A stretch of 64,000 bases of DNA from Hirundichthys speculiger (taxonomy: Eukaryota > Chordata > Actinopteri > Beloniformes > Exocoetidae), in contig JAGFBZ010002394.1 in NCBI GenBank assembly GCA_018398805.1, positions 206,001 to 270,000 of the forward strand. The letters are read 5' to 3'. The position numbers and the translations under genes were made by a program. Every line of letters starts with the position of its first letter. Within the stretch, counting starts at the first letter, position 1. Positions 1-10,790 of this stretch are shown here, in pieces. Under the pieces are notes generated by a model. The model did no database searches. It had not been told where the DNA came from and saw only the letters and a program-made list of their open reading frames with translations.

Positions 1-105
1 AAAAATTCGGCTGTGTTCCTTTATTGCCGAGAATGATCTGTCGTTTACTATCACTTGTCCACTCGTCACGCTGTGCAAGAAATTAGCGGATGCAAGAAAT
101 TAGCA

Positions 106-603
106 GTTCTTGAAGCACTTTAAATTATTGCTATTTATTGTCCTCTTAAAGTGTAAGTCTGGTGTAAATTGACCTATGGTTCTGTTGTATAAGCTCACCA
201 CATGCAGCCCATAGAAAACAGAATGAGACAATCGAACAACATAGGCCAAGTTATGGGTCTGCTTTAAGCAGCCTGTACATAACTTGGCCTATGTTGTCCC
301 AAATTGTCTCATTATTTTTTGTGTGTGGGCTGCATGTGGTGAGCTTATACAACAGGGCTATGGGTCAATTTATACTGAACTTACAGTTTAATAGCAACTT
401 ATTTTGAATGAACAAATGTTGAGTGTTGTGTAAGGTTTTGTGTAGTAAACAGTATTTGCTTATTTTTTATTTTTTCATTTTAATTTATTTATTACTCATT
501 GTTTTTTAGTCCTTGAAGCACTTTAAATGATTGCTACTTATAGTTCTCTTAATATCAAATTGTCTTGAAGCACTTTAAATGCTTGCGACTTATTGTTCTC
601 TTA
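106..603 (+). repeat. Three direct copies of a ~45-bp motif
   Basis: A motif starting near CTTGAAGCACTTTAAAT and ending near CTCTTAA occurs at about 106-150, 508-553 and 560-603. The copies differ at a few bases. The first copy runs into the left arm of the inverted repeat at 140. Family not recognised; probably part of one dispersed element. Confidence 0.7.
140..392. repeat. Large inverted repeat (fold-back), arms ~115 bp
   Basis: The left arm (about 140-255) and right arm (about 278-392) are imperfect reverse complements around a 22-bp spacer. The pairing inner ends read CATAGGCCAAGTTATG and CATAACTTGGCCTATG. No ORF lies inside. It resembles a fold-back or MITE-type element, or an inverted duplication of one. 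A third, single-arm copy lies at 1081-1190. Confidence 0.75.
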
Positions 604-1080
604 ATTTCACTTGTTTGTTGCACTGTAGCTGTTTCAAAAATATTTAGAATAAATGGTGCATATTTTTCAGAAAATTGAATGTCTCCTTGCTCATGGCCTT
701 TTGTCAATGGTTTGGCTCCTAATCAATACTGTAAACAAATCCAATATTCATTGATTCATTCAATTTCTAGTTTACTTTTGAGTATTTTAATTGTCACCCA
801 TTGACCTTTTTTAGTATGGCTGTAGTATCCGTAGTATCAGTGTGCTATACAAGCAATATGCATGCAGGTAAGTGACTAGTTAAAAGCAGGGATGGATTAC
901 TGAACAGGCCTACCAGGCCCAGGGTCCCAAGAGCTCTGATGCTCTCCACAATTAAGATGCTACTGTAATATAGGCTTGTATTGGGTTTGTTCATCTCATG
1001 TCTGGAAAATCTACAAAAGTCATCAGAATATTCAATTTAATGAACTATTTATCAAAATGTTGTCCCAGGGAATCACACCC
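604..1080. other. No gene seen
   Basis: AT-rich DNA with no splice-bounded coding exon or recognised repeat. The ORF that starts at 976 overlaps the repeat copy at 1081-1190 and shows no protein-family features. Confidence 0.6.
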
Positions 1081-1190
1081 CTGGCCTATGTTGTTCGATT
1101 GTCTCATTCTGTTTTCTATGGGCTGCATGTGGTGAGCTTGAACAACAGGACCATGGGTCAATTTACACCAGACTTACACTTTAAGAGGAC
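1081..1190. repeat. Third copy of the 140-392 inverted-repeat arm
   Basis: This stretch is nearly identical to the reverse complement of the left arm at 140-255. Its last 35 bases (1156-1190) match the complement of 140-174 exactly. The arm sequence therefore also exists as a separate dispersed copy. Confidence 0.8.
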
Positions 1191-1534
1191 AAAAAATGAC
1201 AATTGTGTTGATCGGGACATATATCTTGGCTTAGGGGCTCGCTTATCTCCCAGGGAAAAAAAGCTCAGGCTCAGGATTTTTTTTTACTATCACCCCTGCA
1301 TTAGGGATGGAGGGGTGGCTGATGGAGCTTCTGTTGGGATGATGTTCATCTGACATCAGTTTACAGAGACACTGTTGACTCTGAAGGAAGTTTCTATCAG
1401 TCAGTGTCTCCAGCTTTGATTCATCAAATCAAACACATCATTTGTCTGAACAGCTGGACTTGAACATCAGAGCATTTTTCATCATGACTGACATGCAGAT
1501 CTTCTCTCAGTCATCTCTGACATGAATGAGAACA
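1191..1534. other. No gene seen
   Basis: Non-coding by inspection. It ends in the left target-site copy of the endogenous retrovirus and was contiguous with 6652 onward before that insertion. Confidence 0.5.
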
Positions 1535-1539
1535 TTTCC

Positions 1540-2295
1540 TGTTTTGTGAGAAAATTTATCAGGTTCGGAGTGTTCGGCCGTACAAAATGATACACACAGA
1601 CACTCGCTTTTTGCTAGAATAATATATGTTTATATATATTCCCCACAGATAGCAAGCATTGCACAAAGAAAACATACAATTGCTCTTTTGCTAGAATAAA
1701 TGTGTCAAGTTTATTCCCCACAAAATATAGAGCAAAACAGATCACTGACAGTTCATCAGGGTTAGGCCTTATAATCTCTTACCTTGACACAAAAGGACTG
1801 GAGAGCCGGACAGTCTGGTAGAGTGGCCAAAAACCCGGCTGGGCGTCGTGCACGAACCCGCTGCTGACTCTACCGAGCTTCCGGGCTCACCGTCTTTATA
1901 GTCTTTTAACAACATCCGAGCTCGGAAGGTGGGACGGGCCCATCCACTCCCCGAGCTCACACACTAAGTCTTGGCCTCTCGCCATGGAGCCCGCTCCCAC
2001 GGGAGCTCAGTCCCGTGTGAATGAGCCACATAGGGGGCGCATCCCTCTCTCCAGCTACATTTGTTGATAAACATAAGCAGGTGCAGAATTGATACGAAAG
2101 AGTTGAATCAGGACATTCCCAGTACACAGAGTTTCCACCTCTGGCCTGAGAACCTCCTGATCCCAAAAGGTGCATATAATAGTCAGCAGTAATATAATTG
2201 GTTACACATGATCATAGTTGATAATAGCATGATTGATATATAAAGAGTTGAATTCAGGGCGTTTCAGGACACAACAAATATATCTTTCCCCTTCA
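1540..2295 (-). repeat. 3' LTR of the endogenous retrovirus (756 bp)
   Basis: It starts TGTTTTGTGAG on the plus strand, ends CTTCA, and matches 5397-6646 apart from the insert in that copy. A short AT-rich stretch resembling a promoter and the motif AAAGAGTTGAATTCAGGG lie near the 2295 end. That terminal ~100 bp, with the adjoining purine tract, is repeated once more at about 2341-2437. Confidence 0.85.
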
Positions 2296-2340
2296 TTCCG
2301 CCTCTTGGCATGAAACGTCCCAATTCAAAAACAAACATAT

Positions 2341-2437
2341 AAAAAGAGTTGAATTCAGGGCATTTCAGGGCACAAAAATACATTTTTCCCTTCATTCCGC
2401 CTCTTGGCCTGAAATGTCCCAACTCAAAAACAAACAT
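2341..2437 (-). repeat. Tandem duplicate of LTR end plus purine tract
   Basis: The segment at about 2240-2340 (last ~55 bp of the LTR plus the adjoining internal CTCTTGGC region) is repeated here with a few substitutions. The element therefore carries two purine-tract/LTR-start junctions in a row. Confidence 0.7.
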
Positions 2438-2455
2438 CCACAAAAGATCTTGAGG

Positions 2456-3888
2456 TCATTTAACATACCATTCACATAGTGCCGTGTCTCCAGTAAAACA
2501 TGGGTCATGATATCTATTCTTAGTCATACAGGCAACCCCCTTATCTGTTATATCACAAGCTTTCAAATCATAAGTGTCATTAGTTACTGGACTATACCAA
2601 TCGCCTTGAGTCTTCAAAAACCAGTACCGATTATTGGCTATTATTGGCAAAACATAAAACTTACAGATCGGCACAACATCAGTCACATTCATCTGGACCA
2701 ATTTAACTGTACAGGTAGTGTGGTTACAGACAGTTTTTTCAGGATATATGCGGATCCAGAGAGCATCACTAATGTTAAACAATCTCTTCCATTCATTAGC
2801 ATTGGGTGATGTAATTACCCTGATAAACTGTTCCTGCTGCAATTTAGCATATACAGTTTGCAAACCACATCCAGCAGTACTGATAGCATTAGAAATGTTA
2901 ACAAACACTTCACTAGACACATCAGACAATTTAACATTCCATTTCAGCATGTCCCAGATTATACTGGCAGTCTCTTTTTGTGTTATTACAGAAGATGGCA
3001 TCCACTGTCCGAGGGAATGGATGGCATTTGAGGTTGATTTCCCAGTATTCGATAACATGGTTCTGGTCACTTCTCCATCAATAGTGTTGGACACACCTAA
3101 AACAGTACCAGTTCCTCCAAGGAGGGTGTCATACCATGCACGTCTCCGTCCGTCATGTGTGATGGCATGTTGGTATGACTGGCATTTTCACAGTCCATAC
3201 GACACTTGTGTGTGTCAGAGCCTCAGCTGAATTCTGACAGGTGGTGATTATAGGAGCAATATGAGTTCTGTGTGTGATTGGTTCGGCAGGTAACACCAGT
3301 ACAGTCCACCAAAACGAACCTCTATTTGTTATAGGCGTGGCATTACCTATGAATAACTGGTGTCGTCCCACGACTGTCCACTTGGTACCATTACCTTTGC
3401 TGGTGCAGGTCTGGTCTTCCAGGGAGGCCCATACGCACATGGACACTACGGAGGCAACAGTCACATTACATCCAACATGCACCATAGGTACTGCAGGTAT
3501 TTCTCCATACCTGATTTTTTGTTCAGAATACTTTCCATCATAGCACCATTGTGTCTCATACATGGTGCAATCACTGGTGATATTCAGGACATCACAGCGC
3601 TGGTGTGCTGGACAGGTGAAGTTATCCTGTTTTCTGGGTTCAGGGCTGCTGAACCATCCTCTCTGGTGTGGCTGACTAAACGTTTGTCATCTGTTGGGCT
3701 GGTGTCGCTCTCACCTGTTCCCAGGGGTTGGTAATCGCGACACCAAGGACAGACAGGGTGGTGACCCAGGATCCGGCACCACCACTTCTTAGCGGAACCC
3801 GTAGTTTAGAGCAATCTCCGGTTGGCCTGGTTCCAATCAGCAGTCTCCACCAGGTCATTCCTGCAACATACAGAACTTCATAAGACAC
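2456..3888 (-). pseudogene. Retroviral env remnant, broken
   Basis: Three minus-strand reading frames lie in env order: 3888-3676 (70 codons), 3563-3153 (136 codons) and 3094-2456 (212 codons). The largest has at least five N-X-S/T glycosylation sequons (NVTD, NHTT, NISD, NISN, NDTY) and many cysteines, as in a viral surface glycoprotein. Stops and frame changes separate the three pieces. The last frame stops about 160 bp before the LTR with no hydrophobic membrane anchor, so the 3' part seems lost. The assignment as env is by composition and position next to the 3' LTR. Subfamily unknown. Confidence 0.6.
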
Positions 3889-4486
3889 ACAAGATTAGTT
3901 TTCACAAAAATAACATTTGCTAACTGGGATCGTCACCCAGTTCTGCTCTCCAGTGTACATCACAGTGCATGTTCAATCATTGCCTTAGGCAATCAGTTCA
4001 GCCGGCCTGGGTGGACCATTTTCCTGTCTCACCCATACTTTGGCTCCAGCTCGGTCAGAGGATCCAAATCCTTGCTGACCTCTCACAGTGACAGTGTCGG
4101 GGCGAGAAATTTCTTCCACCTCTGACATCTGACAGGGTTTGATTACTACTTAAGTTATAATTGGCTCTTTGTCAGGGATGTCACGGTGCAGTGATCATCC
4201 TATTGAGGGTGTAACTCCTCCTTCTAATGGCCTATTGTTGATCTGTTTGATCCCAATTCTATATTTTATTTCCCGTGAAATAGGTGCCATTGTCAGTTTG
4301 CATTGGACTGTCGTCCCATAAAACTGCTCAATCATATTCAGACATTTTAAAGTAGCTTTTTGATTAAAGGAAGGGGGCGTGACAAGACACGCCTCTTGGG
4401 CGGAGGCTAAAAGACCATTGGTGCAAGGATGCACCTACTCGTCTGGCTCCGCCCTTGAAAATTCAACGCAGACACAGTCTGGCTGT

Positions 4487-4980
4487 GATCATTGAAGAGC
4501 TCACATCACCTCTCACAGAAAAATCTTCCACGCCCTGGAGACGGACAGAGTTACAAACCATTTATCTATTATAGCTAAACCATTGACAATACCATATGCA
4601 TCCTTCTATATCTATATTATGACATCTTATTATTTTTATTTCACACTCATTCCAGAAACGTCCACTCTGTTGCTCATAGATTCTACACTTTAACAAAACC
4701 GTCTCTTCTTTAGATAAAATAGCTCATGGATTTTAACCATAACTTTTATCTTAGTCAACGTCAACAGAGAGACTCATAAAAATTATCAGTTTCATACAAT
4801 CTTAACCCAATACACAAAAATAATCAAACTCACACATTTACAAGGACAGCAGCAGCTGGGACGTGCACTCCCCCGCTGCTGAGACACACATAGTGCTTTA
4901 TCTCCTACTGCACTCTCAATTAAACAGACACAAACACACGTTTTCTGTAAACCTACAACAACAGTCGTCTCAAACTTATC
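4487..4980 (-). repeat. ERV internal segment, also copied into the 5' LTR
   Basis: About 494 bp from TGTGATCATTGAAGAG to CAAACTTAT is repeated nearly identically at 5901-6396 inside the other LTR. No conserved protein domain was seen in it. Confidence 0.85.
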
Positions 4981-5375
4981 TGAGCGCGTGGACGCGCTTT
5001 CACTGACACAATCTACTGCCACGAAAACGCGTGCAGCTGCTCTTCTCATCCAAAGAATCCTTCACTTTCAAAAACAGACAAATCAGTACAGAACAAGCGT
5101 CCCTGTCCTTTTTTTCACATTTGAGCTTAAACACCATAGTCCTACAATCACATTACGCATGCTTCATCTACAATTTCGTCCTTAGCCTCAGACAACCAGG
5201 ACCCGGGGGTCTCCCTCTGTCTGTCAGGCTCTGAGGTACAGGACGCCACTTCCCCCCGTCGGAGAGGAGGAATCCAGATCCGTTTCCGGGGTCTCCCCCA
5301 GCTGCACATTCTTTATCTTTACGCTTAAACATTTTGTACCGCAGCCACTCAATAAAACATTGATCAGTTTTCTTT

Positions 5376-5394
5376 AATCCTGCCGACAACGCCA
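5376..5394 (-). promoter_or_regulatory. Candidate retroviral primer-binding site
   Basis: Two bases inside the 5' LTR edge the minus strand reads TGGCGTTGTCGGCAGGATT. A TGG start at this place is the usual form of a tRNA primer-binding site. The matching tRNA was not identified. Confidence 0.55.
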
Positions 5395-5396
5395 AA

Positions 5397-6646
5397 TGTT
5401 TTGTGAGAAAATTTATCAGGTTCGGAGTGGTCGGCTGTACAAAATGATACACACAGACACTCACTTTTTGCTAGAATAATATATGTTTATACATATATTC
5501 CCCACAGATAGCAAGCATTGCACAAAGAAAACATACAATTGCTCTTTTGCTAGAATAAATGTGTCAAGTTTATTCCCCACAAAATATAGAGCAAAACAGA
5601 TCACTGACAGTTCATCAGGGTTAGGCCTTATAATCTCTTACCTTGACACAAAAGGACTGGAGAGCCGGACAGTCCGGTAGAGTAGCCAAAAACCCGGCTG
5701 GGCGTCGTGCACGAACCCGCTGCTGACTCTACCGAGCTTCCGGGCTCACCGTCTTTATAGTCTTTTAACAACATCCGAGCTCGGAAGGTGGGACGGGCCC
5801 ATCCACTCCCCGAGCTCACACACTAAGTCTTGGCCTCTCGCCATGGAGCCCGCTCCCACGGGAGCTCAGTCCCGTGTGAATGAGCCACATAGGGGGCGCA
5901 TGTGATCACTGAAGAGCTCACATCACCTCTCACAGAAAAATCTTCCACGCCCTGGAGACGGACAGAGTTACAAACCATTTATCTATTATAGCTAAACCAT
6001 TGACAATACCATATGCATCCTTCTATATCTATATTATGACATCTTATTATTTTTATTTCACACTCATTCCAGAAACGTCCACTCTGTTGCTCATAGATTC
6101 TACACTTTAACAAAACCGTCTCTTCTTTAGATAAAATAGCTCATGGATTTTAACCATAACTTTTATCTTAGTCAACGTCAACAGAGAGACTCATAAAAAT
6201 TATCAGTTTCATACAATCTTAACCCAATACACAAAAATAATCAAACTCACACATTTACAAGGACAGCAGCAGCTGGGACGTGCACTCCCCCGCTGCTGAG
6301 ACACACATAGTGCTTTATCTCCTACTGCACTCTCAATTAAACAGACACAAACACACGTTTTCTGTAAACCTACAACAACAGTCGTCTCAAACTTATCGCA
6401 TCCAGCTACATTTGTTGATAAACATATGCAGGTGCAGAATTGATACGAAAGAGTTGAATCAGGACATTCCCAGTACACAGAGTTTCCACCTCTGGCCTGA
6501 GAACCTCCTGATCCCAAAAAGTGCATATAATAGTCAGCAGTAATATAATTGGTTACACATGATCATAGTTGATAATAGCATGATTGATATATAAAGAGTT
6601 GAATTCAGGGCGTTTCAGGACACAACAAATATATCTTTCCCCTTCA
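5397..6646 (-). repeat. 5' LTR of the endogenous retrovirus with a 494-bp insert
   Basis: It is homologous to the LTR at 1540-2295 but 494 bp longer. The extra DNA at about 5901-6396 duplicates the internal segment 4487-4980 and is flanked by CGCAT on both sides (about 5897-5901 and just after the insert). The surrounding LTR sequence resumes at CCAGCTACATTTG. Confidence 0.85.
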
Positions 6647-6651
6647 TTTCC

Positions 6652-7288
6652 TCATGGAAATCTAAAAGTCCTGAGACCTCAACGTCCCAGTTGGACGTCA
6701 GGACAGCAGAGACTCCTGGTCAGGGTCAGGGTTCTCCTGACTGAGAACTGAGAAGACCACTGCTGGTCAACAGAAACACTAATGACCCTCAGGGAGGGCT
6801 TTCAGAGAAGAATGGAGGCCAGCGCTGGTCTTTCCACCTTCTCTGTAGTCTCTGTGGTAGACCAGCACAGAGTCTGATAGAGGAGGAAGTCTCTGTCCTT
6901 CACTCACATTCTGTCACTTCCTGTCTCCTCTGAGATCACAATCATGGAGCAGCTCTCTGACAGCTCCAACACTTTCAGGAGGAACGTGATCTGTGTCAGC
7001 TGGTAGATGAAGCCACCAGAGCAACCTCCAACAATCCTCTGAACTCCACAATAACTGATCTCATCCTGACGGAGCTGACAGAAACCCCCTCTGGAGGTTT
7101 TCAGGATCACTGCCCCATCACCTGTGTCTCTAAAACACTCAATCCAGATGATCCAGATGAAAGTAGAAGCATCTTCATGTCCAGGAGAGCTTCTCCTTCA
7201 TCACTGTAGACCAGTGTGTGTGTGAGAGCCATGTAATGTCCATGTTAGCATGTTAGCATGCTGACCCTCCTCCTCCTCCTCCTTTCAG
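6652..7288. other. Probable intron of the NLR-type gene
   Basis: No coding exon recognised. It continues from 1534 across the retrovirus insertion. A leucine-rich-repeat exon would be expected upstream in a complete NLR gene, but none is evident here. Confidence 0.4.
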
Positions 7289-7335
7289 GGTGGAGCCTGC
7301 TGGACAACGATGGCTGAGACCAGGTCTGAGGAAGT
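7289..7335 (+). CDS. NLR linker exon before the PRY-SPRY domain
   Basis: A CCTTTCAG acceptor precedes the exon and GTAAGT follows it. The frame reads VEPAGQRWLRPGLRK and ends one base into the next codon. This short conserved segment sits between the leucine-rich repeats and the B30.2 domain in the expanded fish NLR (NLRC3-like) family. Joined to the next exon it gives the expected KYSCQLT transition. Those receptors are cytosolic sensors in innate immunity. The NACHT and LRR exons are not in this window, so the gene is partial. Confidence 0.7.
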
Positions 7336-7433
7336 GTAAGTGTGTTTTTCTTCTCATCAGTCATTCATGAGTCCATCAATGATCAATGACAGATCAATAA
7401 TAACTGCAGCTGCTTGTTGCTTCTCTCCATCAG

Positions 7434-7970
7434 ATTCCTGTCAACTCACCATCGACACAAACACAGTAGATAAACATCAAACTGTCTGACAACAACAGGG
7501 AGATGACAGTAGTGGAGGAGGTTCAGTCATATCCTGATCATCCAGACAGATTTGATGGTTGGCCTCAGCTGCTGTGTAGAGATGGTCTGACTGGTCGCTG
7601 CTACTGGGAGATCCAGAGGAGAGGAGATGTTTCTATATCAGTGAGTTACAGAGGAATCAGCAGGAGAGGAGACAGGAGAGACTGTCTGTTTGGAGCCAAC
7701 AATCAGTCCTGGAATCTAGAGTGTTCTGATTTTAGTCACTACTCTGTCAGACACAGTGACAGAGTAACATTCATCTCCTCTCGTTCAGACTCCAACAGAG
7801 TATCAGTGTATGTGGACTGTCCTGCTGGAACTCTGTCCTTCTATAAAGTCGTCTCTGACAGACTGATCCACCTCCACACCTTCAACACCAACTTCACTGA
7901 ACCTCTCTATCCTGGATTTGGACTCTGGTCTAGGATCTGGACTGGTCCTGGTTCAGTGTCTCTGTGCTGA
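7434..7970 (+). pseudogene. PRY-SPRY (B30.2) exon of an NLR-type gene, frameshifted
   Basis: The exon follows a CTCTCCATCAG acceptor and ends at TGA 7968-7970. The PRY part opens with SCQLTIDTNTVDKH, then continues in another frame as LSDNNREMTVVEEVQ. SPRY landmarks are visible: RCYWEIQ, a VYVDCPAGTLSFY strand (the LDYE region) and FTEPLYPGF. Compared with the family there is a 2-base deletion near 7478, which puts a TGA soon after in the spliced frame. From 7503 the rest is open to the natural stop. It is either a recent pseudogene or a sequencing error. Fish SPRY domains of this type occur at the C-terminus of NLRs and some TRIMs; the preceding linker exon favours NLR. Confidence 0.75.
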
Positions 7971-9324
7971 GCTGAGAGTCCAGAGTGTCCTCTTGTCTAG
8001 AAACTGTCTCTGATCAACAGATACTTCAGTCTCTACATGTCTGTAGTGTCTATATTTTTCTGATTTTATTTTCCAAATGAAGTGTGTGAAGGGTGATGAA
8101 CTTGTTCTGAGCCTGAACCTGTGGTGGCTGTAATGGACTGTAGACATCATGGTGTGTAATGTTGTTTCTGGTATTTAGTTCTGGTCCTGGTCCTTCTATC
8201 ATGTCTGGGTTTCTCCTCTTTCTCTCCCTTCATGGACGCCTGCAGGTTGTTCTTCCCAAGTGCCTCATCAGTTTTGTCTGGTATATTCCAGCCTTCTGTT
8301 GAAGACACTTGTATCACTGATGTTCTTGGTCATTCTCCATGGATCTGCTGAGGTGGAAGGTCTGACCTCTTTACATGGAAACAGATATTCAGTTCAGTGA
8401 ATTCCAGTCACAGCCAAGTCTGGTTATTGAGGTTGATCCTCAGTCTCACTCAGATGTTTTAGTCACCAAGTGGTTCCAGACTAATATCAGATAGAAGCTG
8501 TTTTTACCACAACACCAACATCATGGCTTTAATCTGTGGTGGAGCGTGTTCAGGTGAACATGCAGACATCTCAGCTAACAGCTCATTAGATCTTTGGAGA
8601 AGATTGGAGATGTTTGTCCTCCAGCTGATTCAGCATTTCGTCTCGTTGCCATGATTCAGGGTCAAATGTCAGTGATCAGATTTACATGTAAAACATTGAC
8701 GAGGTTCTTTGCATTGACCCATTCTGGTAGGATGTGGAGGGTCAGGGTTTTAGTGGAGATCCCTCACAGTTTTATCAATGAGCAGCTCAACGTTCAGGAG
8801 GAACTCTGGACCATCTTTCTCTCCAGAACTGTGTCAGCTCAGAAACATCTGGAGAACATCTGGTGTGAGGATGTAGTTACCAGCTGTGTCTACCAGAGGA
8901 CACCATAGAAACAGATGGAGATATATGTGGAGCCCGGGGAACCAGCTGTCTCTCTCTCTGCCAGACCAGGATTAGAAAAGAAATGTTTCCTCTGAACTGT
9001 TTGCTTCACAGAGATCCAGCCCAACACAGAGAGCAGATGAGACAGATCACACAGGAGCAGCTGCTAGAAGTCTTCTTATCTTCTAGAAATCATCAGACCT
9101 CCACTGTTGATCCCAGCTCTGGGACTGAACACACTGACAGAACTGATGGGAATCATTTCATCACAGCTGAAGGAACAAACTGAACAAACTGTTTCTGTGT
9201 CCTCATGTGTTTCATCACTCAGTTGTTTATTCATGTGTTTTTTCTCTAGATGGTTGTTGTGTGTTTGGAGATTCTTTTCTGTCCTGAACAAAGAACTAAA
9301 GTGACTCGTTGATCACAACCTGTT
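7971..9324. other. 3' flank of the NLR exon, no gene seen
   Basis: This likely includes the 3' untranslated region. Frames at 8594-8908 and 8983-9183 are short, lack splice context and show no recognisable domain. Confidence 0.5.
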
Positions 9325-9750
9325 TTGATGATGAGTGCAGACTGCCCTCTGGAGGCTACATTTCAGAACTGGTTCATTTCCCTGCATTTAGTCAAATTAA
9401 TGTCAGATATTCATTGGGAGAGGGTAGCTTCCCTGCACCTTCAGCTCAGTGAATGGGCTCCAACTGTCAGATGGGCCTATGCTCCAAATGACAGTTCAGA
9501 GGACCCAGCCTACTGGGAGTCCTTGGTGGAGGTCCTGGAAAGTTCCCCTAATGGGAACTCCTTTATTCTTCCTTTAGCGTTATTCCAGTTACGAGAGGCA
9601 AGGAAGAGGGAAGTGATTATTACACTAGGCTATTATAGGAATAGCGAGCAGAGTACAAAAGACACCATGGTTCGAATTGAAAGGATCCAGGACAAAGTAC
9701 TCCTCAGCAGTATGGTATGTAGCACGGGAAAACCATTGGTCTGTGCCTGA
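9325..9750 (+). CDS. Unrecognised 141-codon ORF, possible exon
   Basis: The frame is open from 9325 to a TGA at 9748-9750. Near its end it reads VRIERIQDKVLLSSM and is followed by GTATGT, a good splice donor. A similar IERIQN sequence starts the catalytic region of PARP-type ADP-ribosyltransferases, but no other PARP residue pattern can be confirmed, so this is only a hint. If it is an exon it probably ends near 9714 and belongs to a plus-strand gene, or a fragment of one, whose other exons are absent. It may equally be a chance frame. Confidence 0.25.
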   Translation: MMMSADCPLEATFQNWFISLHLVKLMSDIHWERVASLHLQLSEWAPTVRWAYAPNDSSEDPAYWESLVEVLESSPNGNSFILPLALFQLREARKREVIITLGYYRNSEQSTKDTMVRIERIQDKVLLSSMVCSTGKPLVCA

Positions 9751-9949
9751 TGTAATTAGTATTGTGTTATAAAAGTGGATATTTAATTTTCAATGAAAAA
9801 GATTATCATTTGTGGGTAATCTATACAGAAAATAGTTCAGAGTCTTAGCAGACTGATTAAAAGTCAAATATTAAAATCTGTCATTGACAACAGTGTTAAA
9901 ACCCCTTATGGATAGATACATCCTATTGGTAGTGACTGATTCATAGAAC

Positions 9950-10790
9950 TTAACCCTCCTATTATGTTGCGTGTCAAATTGACCCATTTTGAAAATTTAA
10001 AATCTAAAAAACATAGTTAAAGGTATTTTTTCAGGATAAAACTTCTGCTTGGCTTAATTCGTGTAATCAGCAGGTGAAATAAAAATGGTTCATGTAACAT
10101 ATTTGCAACACCCCCCTCCATGTTTATGTTACATCAAAACTGTTCTGGTCAATTTCACCCGGCAGCCAAAATGGAGAATAAAAGTGGAAAGTTTTTTTTT
10201 GGCATTTGTGACTCCCATTTCTCCTCAGTTTCACACCCTCTCCATTGGGTTGTGTTAGACATGACACGTGGTCTCAGAGGGCAGAATATAACCTGTGAAA
10301 AGTTTTTCACAAGCTCCAACTTGGGTCAGGCACTTCTACAGAGAAAACTCACAATGGTTGGAGCGGTCCAAAAGAACCAGTGTGAACTCTCTGCTGAGCT
10401 GCTGGTGACCAAGAACAGGACCCCTGAGTCCTCCATGTCTGCCTTCACCGACACCAAAGACCAAGAGCCTTACTGTCCCCAAAAGGGTAGAAATGTTGTC
10501 AAAATGTCATGAGCACTTTGATCAAAAACTCTGAAATCAGCTCAAGAGAAGATCAGAAACCAAGTATGATCCCTACAATGCCACCAAAGCGGGGGGGGGG
10601 GGGGGGGGGGGATCATTTAGACAAAGTCATGGGGTCTACTAGCACCAAACGAATGACTCCAAGCTGACCGCTGCTCATCTTTTATAACATGACTGATAGA
10701 TCAGCTACAACACATTTGTCATGTGGAAGGAGATCTGTGATCCATTAAAGAATGCACCAAATAAACACACCGTAAGAGCTATAAAGAGAA
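9950..10790 (+). mobile_element. piggyBac-type DNA transposon remnant
   Basis: A TTAA at 9950-9953 precedes CCCTCCTATTATGTTGCG and GTCAAATTGACCC, typical of fish piggyBac-like ends. The frame at 10120-10512 contains DMTRGLRGQNITCEKFFTS and later KLTMVGAVQKNQ, as in piggyBac (PGBD-type) transposases. Homology appears to continue past the stop in other frames to about 10750 (YDPYNATK, then DHLDKV). A run of 21 G lies at 10591-10611. The N-terminal part and the right end are missing, so the element is dead. Confidence 0.7.

Larger units (their letters stand above)
1535..6651 (-). mobile_element. Defective endogenous retrovirus, minus strand
   Basis: The element (1540-6646) is flanked by a 5-bp target duplication TTTCC at 1535-1539 and 6647-6651. 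Its two LTRs begin and end TG...CA. Read on the minus strand the order is 5' LTR (6646-5397), primer-binding-like site (5394-5376), a ~3.1-kb internal region with env remnants, a purine-rich tract just before 2295, and the 3' LTR. No gag, protease, reverse transcriptase or integrase motif was seen, so gag-pol appears deleted. The copy is not intact: the 5' LTR carries an insertion and env is broken. Retroviral origin is inferred from LTRs plus a glycoprotein-like env; the genus is not assigned. Confidence 0.8.

Noticed and set aside
976..1353. 125-codon plus-strand ORF
   Set aside because: It overlaps a dispersed repeat arm at 1081-1190 and has no domain, splice context or composition of a real gene.
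5168..5464. 98-codon minus-strand ORF covering the ERV primer-binding site
   Set aside because: It begins inside the LTR and runs across the primer site; likely leader sequence. No Gag motif is visible.
10591..10611. Runs of 21 G here and 27 G at 61074-61100 as possible G-quadruplex regulatory sites
   Set aside because: Both lie in dead transposon sequence, and homopolymers of this length are often inaccurate; no link to a gene.
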